Assembly: GCA_025716855.1 (NCBI GenBank)
Contig: JAIXMQ010000033.1
Location: forward strand, 62,001 to 126,000
DNA length: 64,000 nucleotides
Reading direction: 5' to 3'
From: Pilaira anomala
Taxonomy: Eukaryota; Mucoromycota; Mucoromycetes; Mucorales; Mucoraceae
The number at the start of each line of letters is the position of its first letter. Positions within the stretch are counted from its first letter, which is position 1. Under the pieces are notes generated by a model, which saw only the letters and a program-made list of their open reading frames with translations, had not been told where the DNA came from and searched no databases. The translations under genes were made by a program, and so were the position numbers. Below, in pieces: positions 35,321 to 48,770 of this stretch.

Positions 35321-36895
35321 AACCTCTCCCAAAAAAAAATGAGGGCCTTTATTATTGGGTGGGCCTTGTTCTTTTCATAAAAACTATTACTGCTACATAC
35401 AAGTTAGACCCGAGAATCTTGTGCTCCATCTGTGAGAGGATTAAAGAATATATACCGTACAAGCATAAAGAAAAGGAAATAATAAGAGAGAGAAAAGAAC
35501 GTGTGTAACTATTTCCCTAATGTTTTACCCCAGATAGTTGACCTTAGAAAACTAAAAATAAAAGGAAATACAGCCATATAATAACATAATTATCACTTTA
35601 TAGTTATCTATGTAAACTTAGAATACGAATCATTAAAAACATAGTATTATATTATGTCTACACCACAAATCCCTTTATCGCCGTCGCTTCGGACAGGCTT
35701 TCTCTGTGCCACGTTTTATTTTGCAGTGTGTACAAGAAGAGGTGGATAAACCATTTTTTTTTTTACTTGAGAAATTGTAAAAGACAAATACTCTGTGTAC
35801 CTATGAATGTGATCCAATTTAATATAGATCCACGATCTAGCGCTTTTTCGCTTAGTTTTATCAGTAGGGCCAAATAAGTGGTATTTTTGCGTGACCTAAG
35901 TTTTTTTCTCTGCTCTTTAAATCTTTTTTTTTCTTTTTCTTTTTTTTTTTTTACTCTTGGGGTTTATACTTGAATAGTTAGTACTTGGATTTATGATTGG
36001 GTTTTAAACACTAGTAGAGTTTACAGTCTTGATCTGTACCATGAAGCAGTACCACGTATTATTATTACAATAATGTAATTTTAGATTAACATTTGTACAC
36101 CCTCAAAAACCTTAATTGATTTTTACCGTAATTATTAAAAGCGACACTATAAAATTTATAAAAAAAAAAATGACCAGGCAGGTTCTTTGTGTATACGTGA
36201 TAAGAAAGCTGTTAGTATAACCAAATGATTACAATGTACATGACATAATGTCACAATTTTTTTTTTTTCAGTGTGTGTATGTATCTGGGGTACAGATCAT
36301 TAATAAAGAGAGATCTGCAGAGAAAATAAATTTTATTCAATAATATTTTACATTGTGCATGTTTTGTTTTGACCCATTAAAAGTTTAGATGAATCCAAAA
36401 AAGGAAAGAAAAAGTATATATACAGTCTGCAAGCAGTTTTATTAATAATTATTCATCATTTTGCATGACAATATAACAAACACATTTTTCATTTTATAAT
36501 ATATCATCGAAACAGATGATTTTCAAGTTGTACAACCAAATTTTATTCACGGGAAATTATAAGCTCCGGTTATATATACATTTAGACAAATCTTACAATT
36601 ACAAAGGAACCACGCGCGATTTGCCGAATCAAAAATAAAATGACTCGAGGGTTTTAATGACAAAAAGTGTATGAATTTCATTGGAGCCATTTCAAATACA
36701 AAGACCTTTTTCTGTTTTTGGGACTATTATGGTTCAAGTAAAATGTTATAAAAAACCCGGTGACTTTCTTTTTTCGTTGGGGGGTGTTGGAAAGTGGAAG
36801 GAGAAAAGAGAGAGAGCGCAGAGAGAAACTTAAATGTTTGACTCAATTCTTCTTTTTTTCTTTTTCTTTTTCTTTTCCTTAATCCTTTCAATATA

Positions 36896-38536
36896 ATGTC
36901 TTTACAACATAAAACAACTGAACCAATATCTATATTAAAACATACTCTTGTAATTATTATTATATACTTCTTGTTATAAAAAGAACTAACCCTTTATTTA
37001 TAGGCAAGTCCAACAACTCAACAAAGTACCTTGTCAACACGCATTGTACTTAGTGACGAAGAAGATGAAGATGGTTTAAACAAATATAATTCAGATGGTG
37101 ATATGGACGACGAAGACCCTAATGTTGAGCCCATGTCTGCTGAAGCTTTAGAGTTACTTCAAACTGAAAAAGTTTTGAAAGCTGGATATTTATTGAAAAA
37201 GGGAGAAAAAAGAAGAGTAAGCTAAATATACATGTAAAAAAAAAAAGTGAGCAAAGTAGTTGACTTTTTTTATTTTATATAGTCTTGGAAAAAGCGTTGG
37301 TTTGTATTAAGAACAACAAAATTAGCCATGTATAAAGACAAGAAGGTAAATATATATTTATAAATAAATTTTACTCATGCAAAAAAAATTGACCCAATTT
37401 TTTTATTTTTACAGGAGTATAAATTATTAAGAATTATTGATCTACATGAAATTCATAAAGTAGTTCAAGTAACAACAAAGCACAAGTATAAAAATGTATT
37501 TGCATTTGTTACAGCGAAAAGAATGTATTATGTTCAAGCAAGTGATCAAGAAGAGATGGAAGATTGGTTTAGATTAATCAATCAAGCAAAAGAAGAACAA
37601 AGATTATATGATGCAGATGATGATACAAGTTCAATGGATCGCGATCAAGAATATGCTAAAGATGTTATTACTTCATACAAATCAAATCATATTATTCAAA
37701 ATCAACGTCGTCAATCAAGTAATTTTGACAATTTACAAGATAATAACAGTACTGCTACAAAACCTGTTGATATACCAACAAAGAAATCATCTCTAAGTGA
37801 ATATAATGTTGGACATACTTATCCTTTATCTCCTTCTTCTGATCAAACAAATCAATTAAGTGCAATTGATGGTATTGCTAGTTCTGAAGATGATGAAGAA
37901 TATGGTGTTGATAAATTAAATATTCAATCGGAAGAAAGTAGAAATCGTGTCTTGATTGAAGGTTATTTACTTAAGTTAGGACGTAACAAAGGTTGGAGAA
38001 AACGTTGGTTTGTGTTAAGAACGGATACTTTAGCTTATTATGAAGATGAAAAAGAATATTCTCCACATCGTATCATTCCTTTAAATCATATTATCGATTC
38101 ATTAGAAATTGATCCTGTCAGTAAAACAAAACAACATTGCTTTAAAATCATTATTCCAAAAAGAAGTTATGTCTTGTGTGCTTCAACTGAAAATGATATG
38201 GATTCTTGGTTAAATGCTTTAGTCGTTGCCATTCGTAGAGCTAAAAAAGAATCAGCTGACGATAATCTTTCAACTCCTTCTACTCCTCAGCCACAACAAC
38301 AACAACAAAAGTATCAACCTACAAGACAACTTTCTTTGATTCCTGAAGCTTGTAATAAGACACAATCATCTCATTCTTCTTCTGCTGATTCATTTGAAAA
38401 CACGAGTCATATCTCAGGTGTAAGTGGTGCTGGTGGTGTAGGTGGTGCTGGTGGGGCTTTAGGTGCTACACCAACTTCTGCTGGTTTAATTCAATTACAT
38501 TCTAGAGCATCTGAAAGATTAGGTCGAGCAAAGTAA
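36896..38536 (+). CDS. Protein with two PH domains
   Basis: Four exons (36896-36949, 37004-37216, 37283-37345, 37415-38536) give 483 residues. An acidic head (about 30-60) precedes PH domain 1 (about 77-170: KAGYLLKKG, then SWKKRWFVLRTTKLAMYKD, closing Trp in EMEDWFRL). A Ser/Asn-rich linker leads to PH domain 2 (about 289-387: IEGYLLKLGRN, then WRKRWFVLRTDTLAYYED, closing DMDSWLNAL). The tail is Gln/Ser/Gly-rich. PH domain 2 has the basic beta1-beta2 loop expected of phosphoinositide binders. The arrangement resembles TAPP or yeast Opy1 adaptors, so a plasma-membrane phosphoinositide adaptor is inferred. The first exon (18 residues) rests on frame-consistent splicing at GTAATT and TATAG and is less certain. 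Confidence 0.85.
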
Positions 38537-39056
38537 TAACAAAGTCCTCTCCCCTCTTAAAAAAAATAATAATAACGTATATACCTTTTTTTCTTCACAA
38601 TTATAAATATAGTCATAAATAGTAAATGGTGGCATCCAAATAATCTTAAATTTTAATAAATAATAATATAAGTCTATTTTTACTATTGTTGCTGTTGTTG
38701 TACAATACTCTCTCTGTACTAAAAAAAACTGGTTTTTTCAGTATACATATGAAACTCTTAATTTTCTGCAATCTACCATTTAAATACTAATAATAACAAT
38801 TTATTATACCTTGTACAACTCTCCCTTCTTACTCATATGTTTCTTCAGGGCCAGGTAAAAAAAAAAAAAAAAAAGTCTCATTGCAGTAAAGTTTGGGAGC
38901 CAGGGATACAACATGATCTTGTGAACCCCAAAAATAAAATAAAAATCAGACTTAAATTTTATAAGGAGATGTTAATGGAACGGGTTCTGTAACAAAGTTC
39001 CGGTCTATATTAACTGACGAATACAGGAATATTACCCAATTATAATATAAGTTTAT
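38537..39056. other. Convergent intergenic region, PH gene and mpaB-like gene
   Basis: 3' flanks of both genes and poly-A at about 38856-38873. Nothing else was seen. Confidence 0.5.
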
Positions 39057-40353
39057 TCAAGAATGAAATACGGGGCATTTGGGCATGAACTTTTCAGGCC
39101 CAAGTTCTTCAATTCGGTATCCATCCTTATAAAGTGGTGGATCATAAACAAAGTAATGAGGAACATATTTACCCTTTTCATTTGGATAAAATGGTGTTCT
39201 CAAATCATAAATATCTCTAGGAAGACAAAGGTATTTGATAAATGTAGCACGCAAGTAAACGATCAGATCAAAGACACTTTGGGTTAAACCATTGGGCGTG
39301 CTGATACCAAACGCTTTACATTCTCCTTCTTCAAGTAAACAAGGTAGCATTTTATACACAATGGGAAGCAAAAATCCAGGTAGCTTCTTGCCCAAGTGTT
39401 TAATCGTAGGATCTGCACAAGTCCAATTGGCTGGATGATACTTGACGGATGTAATTTCATATTGCTGTGACAATAATAAGTTGTGTTTTAGAACATACAT
39501 ATATAGAATGATATTAATTCGGCTTACTTTCTGTATCTTAATCCACTCTTCAAGAGTATCTGGTATATCTTTAATAAGCATCTTGGTACCAATTTCATGC
39601 CAGACCTTAAAAATTGCCTATATTTATACTATTTTTAGTATTCTTGTGATTTGACTTTTTTGTTTTTGTTTTTTGTTCTGCTTACATTTACTTCTCTTAT
39701 GTCTAATTGACGCCATTCCCAGTTATTAATCCAACGAATTGGCTCAGCTACAAACAATACCAGAGTATAAAGGTAATCATCATTTGAGATATTATACTTC
39801 CCATGAAGTTCATTCAATCGATTCAAAGAAGCCTCGCGTCTTTCATACTGTTTTTTAATATCCTTTTCAGAAATATGAGGATTATGACGCATTTCGTTTT
39901 GAATACGTGGATAAGCATCAATAATTTCAGATAAAATAAGTTCTGTATCTTCTGCACGACGAGGACATCGATCCATGAATTCTCTTGTGGACACTAACAA
40001 TTTACTTACAGAAGGTGTAGCAAATGGTTTAAAAAGTGCAAACTCAAGTGAAGATCTTGCGAACACTATATATATATATATACAAATTAGTAATCAATGA
40101 GTATATCTATTTTCATTTTAAAAAAAAAATACTTGCAAGGGAATTCCTTTCTAAATATATTGCTATAAATTTCCATAGCAATATCGTGGTTTTTTAATAC
40201 GATATTTGGATCTGGATACTTTTGAATCATTTTGTTTAAAGCTTGATATCGTTTATAGCGGACATAACTGAAATATGTTAGTACGGAGAGTATGAGAGAT
40301 AGTATGGATAGCTCTGTTATACTGGCGCTTAGAATAAAGAGGTCAAGAAGCAT
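39057..40353 (-). CDS. mpaB/DUF2236-like ER-bound oxygenase family protein
   Basis: Four exons (40137-40353, 39686-40065, 39528-39617, 39057-39464) give 364 residues. An N-terminal membrane segment (about 3-30) is followed by RYQALNKMIQKYPDP, then DIAMEIYSNIFRKEFP, the block SSLEFALFKPFATPSVSKLL, a charged helical part, VAEPIRWINNWEWRQL, and VWHEIGTKMLIKDIPDTLEEW, which matches the His-containing core of the mpaB/latex-clearing-protein superfamily (DUF2236). Family members are membrane-bound haem oxygenases; the substrate here is unknown. The first intron only closes in frame with a GC donor (GCAAGT); the GT four bases downstream gives a stop at once. Confidence 0.8.
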
Positions 40354-40559
40354 AATGGCTAAAGAACAAAACAAAAAAGTAATATTGTTAGATCTTGATG
40401 ATAAAGTCTATATTCCCTCCTTTTTTTTACTTTTCCCCTTAAAACTTTAAATTCAAGTTTTTTTTTTTGCATCTAAAACAGGTTTTTTTTTTTCAAAAAA
40501 AAAGAAAACAATAAACAAACATCATTTGTTGTCATTACGCTTTATCTCTATTGACAGTA

Positions 40560-40608
<49 letters not shown>

Positions 40609-42378
40609 AAATTGACATAACTACTCCATGTAAACAATCATTTTTCACCGTAAGAAGCAAATCTCATTTTTTATAGAAGTGGTGGTGAAATGTACAAAAA
40701 CTTTATTTTTTAATATAAACCAAATGCAGTTAGGTACTTGCTAATCTTTTACTGTTACATTATTTTTTTGACGGTAAAATTTAGTGTTTCCCCCCGTGAC
40801 GAAACAAGTATTTTTATTATTATTATTATTATTATTTCAAATAGCATTATAGTTACTGAATCCCAAGTCTATATGTATATGTCGTTATTAAGTTGTATAC
40901 GCATTATCAAACTAAAAATAAAAGGGAGGGAGGGGCTCAGCAAAGGAAAAACGACTAATGTGTGTTTAGTTTTCCATTCACTGTTATGCTGATTTGGAAA
41001 AATTGTCTCAAAGTATTGTGCCGATTTTTTTTTCGTGTGACCCAAAAGTTTGACTGTAAAATCAAACATCCTTTATGGTACAGTACTCATGGTAGGCTCA
41101 AATTGCATTTTATTTAACTAAAAAAAATGATTTATTGGATAAACATTGATAGGACTGTTGGAGGGGAATCCTTCATCACTATCATATTATGCTCAATAGC
41201 TAAACCAAACATTGTAGTTAAAGTCTTCTTAAAAGATATTTTAGAGGGAAAAAGAACTATTTTATTTAATCTAGTGGACTTTTATCCTATTTATAATTAA
41301 TTATCAAGTTTTCTATGACTGCCACACCGCAGAAAGAGCAGAAAGAGTATACATCGCGAATGTCAGGCCTCTGTTGAAACTCTCAAGATGGGATCTCCCA
41401 TGATGTAACTATTAGGTAAGTGCGGCCTGAGTAAAAGAGGGGTAAGTTAGTACTAATATTTTCGCATTATTATATCTACTAGAGGATCATTTTGCACAAA
41501 GGTGCAGAATTACAAATGAGCCAACAATTTAATACAACTGTATAGAATTTATTGGGATTTTCGTTAAATCCTTTTGACATATTATCATTGCGAAGGATCG
41601 TTGATTATTAGATAGCTCGAAAAAAACTATTGCCTATTGGGAAATTGTTGCTTCCACTTGACTGAAAATTGGTTTGATATGTATAATTTCACCGCCCATA
41701 GACAGTTAAAAACCTTCTAGTCCCGTACAGGCCCCTAAAAACCTGAGAAGAGACTTCTGTATCCCAAGCTGAGTGAGACAGCAGAGTTAATGTTTGGAAC
41801 AAAAACATAGTGTATATGTACACTTACAGTCTTTTTATAATGAAATAAAGTTAAGCAATAGCGCTGTTTCTACAACCATATGAGCCAAGCTCTGACAAAA
41901 AAAAGTATGTTAAGGTTTATAGTTATTTCAAATAATTACTTATTATATACTTTTAAAGAATATTCATGCAATAAAAAAAAGTTAAAGAGAAAGAGAAAGG
42001 CCCGTTCTTTTTTTTTTCGAATATCAATATTTATAGACGCAATCAAAATGATCAAACAATGAAAATCCAGTAAAAATATACTTTCAGAGAAAAAAATACC
42101 TGTATCAAACCCTCGAGAAAGCTGTATATCCATACTTCATAATATTTAGAAAGAGTGCTTTTTATTAAGATTTAACTACTACTTTGAAAAGTTTGGCTAG
42201 AGATAATTAGAAATTGGGTAGCCTTTTCTGCGGATTCAGTTTTTTTTTTGAGACCATTCAATTTAAAGTTTACATATATACAGCTCTGTTGTAAGCATCA
42301 ACTTGTGATGTTTGTTATTGATTCCTTTATTTTTCTTCGCACGCCACAAATAGGCTTTAATTAATTTAATTATAAATC

Positions 42379-42413
<35 letters not shown>

Positions 42414-42860
42414 TTCTCTCTTTTTCTTTATCTTTCTTTTTTCTTTTCAAAACCCCCACCTTTCATTTAATAACCCATATATTTCCTTTCAATACTGTCT
42501 TAATCTCTTGTTTGGTTACATACGTTATCCACGCAAGAGATTGCATTAAAAAGTAAATGGTAAGACATATCATATCTCTACTAGTAGTTTCATTACAAAG
42601 AAGTATTTTGTCGTTTAATAAATCTCAATAAATAACAAACACTTTTCTCTGCGCAGACTACATTTATTTGGATGTGGAAAATAAAAGCCTGTGCTGGATC
42701 GCGTTAGAGAAAGATGACCTTCGGCAAGCGAAGGGAAAAGGCTAGTTCGTACTGTGTTTTTTTTTTCAACTCATTTGACAATATAATCAAGTATCGTTTA
42801 ACGGAAAATTATTTAAACATCTATACATCAAAGCAATACAATCTGACACCTTTTATTTTA
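40354..42860. other. Gene-poor AT-rich region
   Basis: Contains a 40-T run at 40562-40601, a T-run at 42380-42412 and no frame with protein-like character. Nothing functional was recognised. Confidence 0.5.
40562..40601. repeat. Poly-T run of 40 bases
   Basis: An uninterrupted run of 40 T upstream of the mpaB-like gene. Confidence 0.9.
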
Positions 42861-42862
42861 GA

Positions 42863-44095
42863 TTGATTATGAACAATATGATCAACCTAATTGATGATAC
42901 AACAAGTAGTCAGCTCGTTCTTTGGAGTGCCAGTTTACAAGCTCTACTAAGAGAATTGTTCAAGTATGCTTTATCTGAAGGACCTTACCAGGATACTATT
43001 AAACCAATTATTGAAAAGGTAAAATTACCATATAATGATCCATATTTGATAATGATTTTTTTTTTTTTTTTTTTTTTTTGCTCTAGGTTGGTTCTAACCT
43101 TACTTACACCTTTGATAAAGTATCCAAATTTTAAATCAGAATGCTAATAATGCCAATCTTGTCGGTGCATAACTGCCACCATTTGTGAGCATATAATATT
43201 AATCCAACACTCCTTGACTTTTATATATCAACTCGATATATTTAAGCTTGAATGCCATCTTCATCATTCAAAACTGTTCGACGAAGTAAGGGGCTCTAAA
43301 CTTACAGAGATTAATTTCATCTTGTACTTTTGGGGCTCTTTGATGAAGGATCTTCTCATTGACACAGATAAATGGTCTCACTGGTATGTATGAGTTAATT
43401 TTTTTTAAAAAAACTTTGAACTAAATATTTTAAACTATTCTAACAAATTTAGAACTGGTGTTAGATGGCTTTCCGCCAAATTGAGCAATTCATTTGATGA
43501 TGCTTCCAGCGAATTTGCCAAACAGTTGAAATATACTGAATACTACTCTGACAAACAGGTGGCAAACATGTCTTGGCGTTTGATGATTTATTGCAGCTAC
43601 CACATGTTCTTAATTATGCAATATATGCAGAATTTCCAAAAAAACAATATAAAACACTTAAGAGTTTTAGAATTTGGCATTATTTTAAGGTCCATAGATT
43701 TAACGCAAATTATGAGACAGAGAGATGATGCCAAGTTTTCCATTGCATTGAACAATATGACGAGAAAAACTATAATAGTCGATGATATTGTCTTGCTTCA
43801 AACGAGAACATTTAAAATACTTCCCAAAAGAAGCAATTGTCAGTGGAAGCAATCTCGTTTGTTTGTATCCCATGAATAGCCTTGTTGTTGTGCATATATA
43901 TACTTTGCTGCTGCCTCATTTTACGATTCGAAATTAGGATCGCTCTTTCACCTAAATGGAATGGCTGCAACTGTTGGGCCTTGTCTTTTACGAAATAGGG
44001 AAGCTGTATATTACGAGCGTGAGAAAGCATTACCACTTACATCTCCAGCTGAGCAGAGATCGAAATTTGACATAAAATGGGCCATTATGAAATAA
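42863..44095 (+). pseudogene. Relic of an unidentified multi-exon gene
   Basis: Exon-like blocks in order: LIDDTTSSQLVLWSASLQAL ending IEK at a GTAAAA donor (42863-43018), a short block after an acceptor-like CTCTAG, SSSFKTVRRSKGLKL with FWGSLMKDLLIDTDKW up to a GTATGT donor (about 43260-43383), and a 140-codon block from 43453 (TGVRWLSAKLSNSFDDAS, then MSWRLMIYCSYHMFLIMQYM, then TFKILPKRSNCQW). A stop is created at the 43383/43453 junction, and the tail to 44095 is broken. It looks like a recently dead member of an expanded family. Function unknown. Confidence 0.5.
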
Positions 44096-46611
44096 AAACT
44101 AGAAGAAAACGTCATGAAGAAAAATTGGCAAGTGTAATTAGGTTTTATTTGAGGAGATATGTAATACCATACGAAGCACCTTCAGCATCATCAAAATTAC
44201 CAACGAAATATGTTTGGTATCAACCAACATGAATCTTCAAATCTGCTTTAATACCTATATATTTCCAAGTAATTTTATCTGTACATATTGCTATACGCCT
44301 CTTGAAATATCAGAGGGTATACATAGTACGAAACTTTTTAACACATATAAATACTCACTACAGAATCAATTTATAACTTACAATATGCTTATTTGTACAT
44401 ATCTCTATTGCTTATTGAATTGCCTTTCGAAATATCTTTCTAATAGTTTGTTTTTCTTAATATATAAGTTTTTTTCAGAAAAGCGGTGAAAAAAAGATTT
44501 TTTTTTCTTTTTGCTTGTACAATATTGTTTAATAGTCTTAACAATAATAGAGAATAATTAAGGGGTATCTTCTTGTTTTTTACATCTTTTCCGCCGTTAA
44601 AACATATTTACTTCAAACTGATTATTATAAAAAAAAAAAAAATCCGGGGTTTGATTCCGTGTTTTAAACTTTAAACTGTATATGTAGATGAATAAAATAT
44701 CTTTTTCTGGTACATGTTACAATTTTGTGTAATAAGAATAACGTTTATGTAACTGTGCTTATAGTCTGTATCGAATCTTGAATATCCCTTCTTTTTCTGT
44801 CTCTCTCATTTTTTTTTGTTTATACACAAAAAACAGACTTCGTAAAAATATTCATTAAATATTATAACTTTCTGTTTTCTTAAGTAAATAAAACTGTATT
44901 TTTTTTTTAAAATCAAAGCGTGGTAATAGATATAGACTTGTTGACACCAGATTTTCTCACATAACTAGGAATTCGACCGGGATATTTTGGTAGAGGTCAC
45001 GATAATCCCGGAGAAATAGATGTTTGATCTGTATAATTCAGAATATCGAAAAAACTGGTAAACAATATTCCTTTCTTCTTGTTATCCTTTTCAAATCATG
45101 TGGTATTTTTTTGTATAATTAATTTGGATTTTCAACAACAGTAATAGTAAAAAAAAATTGTATGAAATGTATGAATAATATTCTTATGGTTTAGTTCGTA
45201 CTACACTAATATATGGTAAACATAAAATATTCCAGCCATTTGCTCTAGTTATTAAACGCTTAATGTTTTTACACAGTCATTGATTGTTTAAAACTGATAT
45301 AATGTTCGTTTTTTTTTCCAACATAAAGAGAATGAAGTTACATAAATGACCATAAATGCTTAATATTGTAAAGTATGGAAATCTTAATTTTTGGTCGGTA
45401 TGTAAAAGTGTATGTACTTTTATTGGTTCAATCATAGCATGGGAAATATTTGTAGCTGTTGAAAAATCCATGGCCGTTATGATATCAATTAAAATTGACC
45501 AAGTTGGATTATAGAAACAAGTCTACTCTTATAAAAAATACTTCTATAAAATACCTCTATATATTTAATTATTAATACATATGTCTTAAATTTGTATACA
45601 TATTCAGTTCCGTCCTTGACAAGATTTACATATTAACGTTTTCTCTCTTTTTCCATATTTGTGCTGTGTCCTTACATAAATTTCTGCTTTAAGAGTCAAA
45701 TAGTTTAGCTCTAAACAACTAATATTTTATATTTTTTCAGGCACCACATGTAGAGTTTTCCAATTTGACTATGTACCTTTTTTTTTAGAAGTATGAAGAC
45801 CCTTTTTATTACTAGCTAATAAAGGTTCTGTATAAAAAAAAATGATAAGGTGTTAGACTGTCCCGTGGAAGCTAATATATATACCAAGAGTGTATGAGAT
45901 AATAGCACCGATTATTTCCTATTTAGCGCAAATAAAGCTATTATACATACGCCATTATTTGTATAACGGACCCTTGTAACTGATTATATATTCTTCAGGT
46001 TTTTTTTAATATTACAAGTGGCAACCGTAAGTGTTGACATTCAACTACTCGAGCTAGTAACGCTACCCCCCCCCCCTTTTTTTTTGACCCGCTTTTTTCC
46101 GGAGTTTTTTTTTTTTTTTTTTTTGCTTTCAAAAACTACATTATTCTTTTTTATATATCTACAAGAAAAAGCTTCTTTTCCTTAAAAAAGATAGTTTCTG
46201 ATTAACAAAAGAGCTTTCAGAATTCAAAGATGCATACTCAAGTCTTAAAGGATTTGATTGGTGCTCACTTGCTGCTTGAAAAGCTAAAAAGTGTAGTCTT
46301 TTTGACATGATCGTCATTTCTATGCCTAAAAAGTAGTCAGACTAAAGTAGAAAAATTTCCCCAGATTTGAATTTTATTTATAATTACCCAAACTTAGCAT
46401 TGTGTAACCAACTAAAAGCACGCATTTCGTTTATTAGATCCAAGTGTAACATGAATCCGTAATTACCATTATTTAGCGTCGTTTTTGTAGAAAAGGGGTT
46501 TATTAAATAATGAGAAAGAAAAAAATAATAATGTGTACAGAGAAATAAAATAGAAAAAAAATATTACAGCATAATATATAAGATAAAAGATGATACGAAA
46601 AAAAAAAAAAC
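44096..46611. other. Gene-poor AT-rich region
   Basis: No coding, RNA or repeat signal was found apart from homopolymers such as a C9T10 run at about 46067-46084. Confidence 0.5.
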
Positions 46612-48162
46612 CTAGATATTGTTATTAAGGGCTTCTTCCTTGTGGGAAATTTGAGGCACGTCTCCTTGATGGCGACTGCCCTCAATATCGTTCTTCTTTT
46701 CGTTGTTATAATCGTGGTAATCATGACCCGATCTAACAGATTGCATATCATCCTTGATTGCATCAATAGCAAACAGCATTTCAATTTGTTCCAAAGAAAG
46801 ACCCTTAGTTTCAGGGAACCAAAAGTAAACCATAGGAATAAAGACAATATTGAAAGCAGCAAAGAGGATATAGGTCCAGAAAGTAATGTATTCAAAGAGT
46901 ACAGGTGCGATCATAGCGACAATGAAATTTCCCAGCCAGTTAGAAGCAGTAGATAAAGAGTTACCCTTTGCACGAAGTGCAGTGGAAAAAATCTCTGCAG
47001 GATAAAGCCAAGCCATACCCAACCAACTAGCACCAAACATAAAGTTATAAAGCATAGTAAATGCTACAGCACCATTACCAGCAGCTTTGGTTCCGTAATC
47101 TGTATTGGCTTTTTGACAACCACCTACACAAGCTAATGTTATGGCTTGGAAGAAAAGACCCCACAACATAATCTTTCTTCTACCAACTCGTTCAACAATA
47201 AAAACAGGAACCAATGCACCAATAAAATAAACAATCGAATCAATACCAGCCATTAACATTGCGGTAGAGTAATCCATACCAGCTTGTAACATGACATCAG
47301 TGAGATAGTAAGTGGTTACCTATGATTTGTGCGACAAAAAATTAGAGACAATTAAGAAGAATAATTATTAATACTACTTACGTTAATACCACCGAGCTGT
47401 TGAATCATTTGACTAAGCATACCAAGAAGGACTCTCTTACGATTATTGAATTTACCCTTTGTAAACAAATCCTTATAGGAAGAAATATTTTCTCTACGCT
47501 CGAAATCAATACCTTCTCTAATTTCATTATATTCAGAGATACAACGAGGATGGGTAGTATCACCATCTGACCAAAGTCTAGCTAACACGTCTTTTGCTTC
47601 CTCATCACGGTCATGAGCAACAAGCCAACGAGGAGTTTCAGGTAAGACAAATGTACCGAGAATCAAGATAAGCGCGAAGACATTTTGGAATGCTAAAGGG
47701 AATCTCCAGGCAATTTCACCACCAACAAAATGAAGGCCGTATTCTAACCAGTAAGCAATACCCACACCAACTACAAGAAGAGCACATTCAAAACATACGT
47801 GAGCACCACGGCTTTTAGGAGGAGAAATTTCAGATTGATATACAGGAATAGTAGCAGTGTTCATACCATTACCGACACCAGTAATAACACGAGAAATGAT
47901 AGTCATGGTAAGGCTCATAGTAGCAGTTTGAATCACAGCACCTACAATAAGAATGGCACATCCGATACGAATTGTATTTTTGCGACCCACCATGTCACTT
48001 AATCGACCTGTAATTAAGGCACCAGTCATACAACCAAGTTCGTAAATGGCAACTGTGAAACCAATCATAGCAGAAGAAGGTGCACCCATTAAATCAATGA
48101 AATGCTGGTTGGGAAGAACACCTGACATAACACCCTAAATAATGTATATGTTAATGCCGGTG

Positions 48163-48199
<37 letters not shown>

Positions 48200-48284
48200 C
48201 CTGATCATAACCAAAGAGTAAGAAACCAATGGCGGCTAAGAGAGTTGAAGCTCTAAAAAGGGATTTTCCTTTCAATTTAACCAT
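46612..48284 (-). CDS. MFS sugar transporter
   Basis: Three exons (48201-48284, 47382-48134, 46612-47319) give 514 residues, about 12 membrane helices. Signatures: LLFGYDQGVMSG in helix 1, GRLSDMVGRK in loop 2-3, YQSEISPPKSRGAHV, PETPRWLV, QQLGGINVTTYY in helix 7, VERVGRRKI in loop 8-9, and PETKGLSLEQIEMLF after helix 12. All are hallmarks of fungal hexose/monosaccharide permeases. A hydrophilic 60-residue cytoplasmic tail follows. Role: plasma-membrane sugar uptake by proton symport or facilitation; the sugar cannot be told. An AT dinucleotide tract (about 48168-48196) fills most of the first intron. Confidence 0.95.
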
Positions 48285-48735
48285 TTTGATATATATAAAA
48301 TAAGTTGAAAATAAATATTGATTCCATTGACTTTAAGCCAACTATTTATACTCTTTTAAAATAAAATTGAGTAATCTTGAGCTATTCTCTATATAGCAGT
48401 AGCCATTATCCTATGCAAAAATGTGGGGGGACCAAATAATCCCGCCTTTTTCTTACAGATTTAAAGTTTTTTTCCACCGGGAGAAAAAAAGGACCATTGT
48501 TGGACAAAAATTAGATTCACATTATGAGCAACCACAGTTTGAACTAAATGTGATATAAACTCAGAATAAGGTATCACCATGGATGGCAAAGAAGTGGATA
48601 GCTTTATTTCGAACTAGATTGGTAAACTCAGAATTAAAGCAGCTTCCACTAAAAAAAAATTGGATCAAATCAAACTGTATGATAAACTCGTATCTACTAT
48701 TGGCTTCTGTTCTTTCTAATTTGAATTAAGTTTTC

Positions 48736-48770
<35 letters not shown>

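Larger units (their letters stand above)
30209..36895. other. Long gene-poor region with relics
   Basis: 6.7 kb without an intact gene. It holds relics on the minus strand at 30903-32030 and 32562-34092, a fragment at 35165-35320 on the plus strand, a 61-A run at 34900-34960, a T10A10 palindrome at 33756-33775, and homopolymer-rich spacer from 35330 to the PH-domain gene. Confidence 0.6.

Noticed and set aside
44640..44670. tRNA T-arm-like text (CCGGGGTTTGATTCCGTG)
   Set aside because: Upstream 60 bases are poly-A/AT and cannot fold into acceptor, D and anticodon arms.
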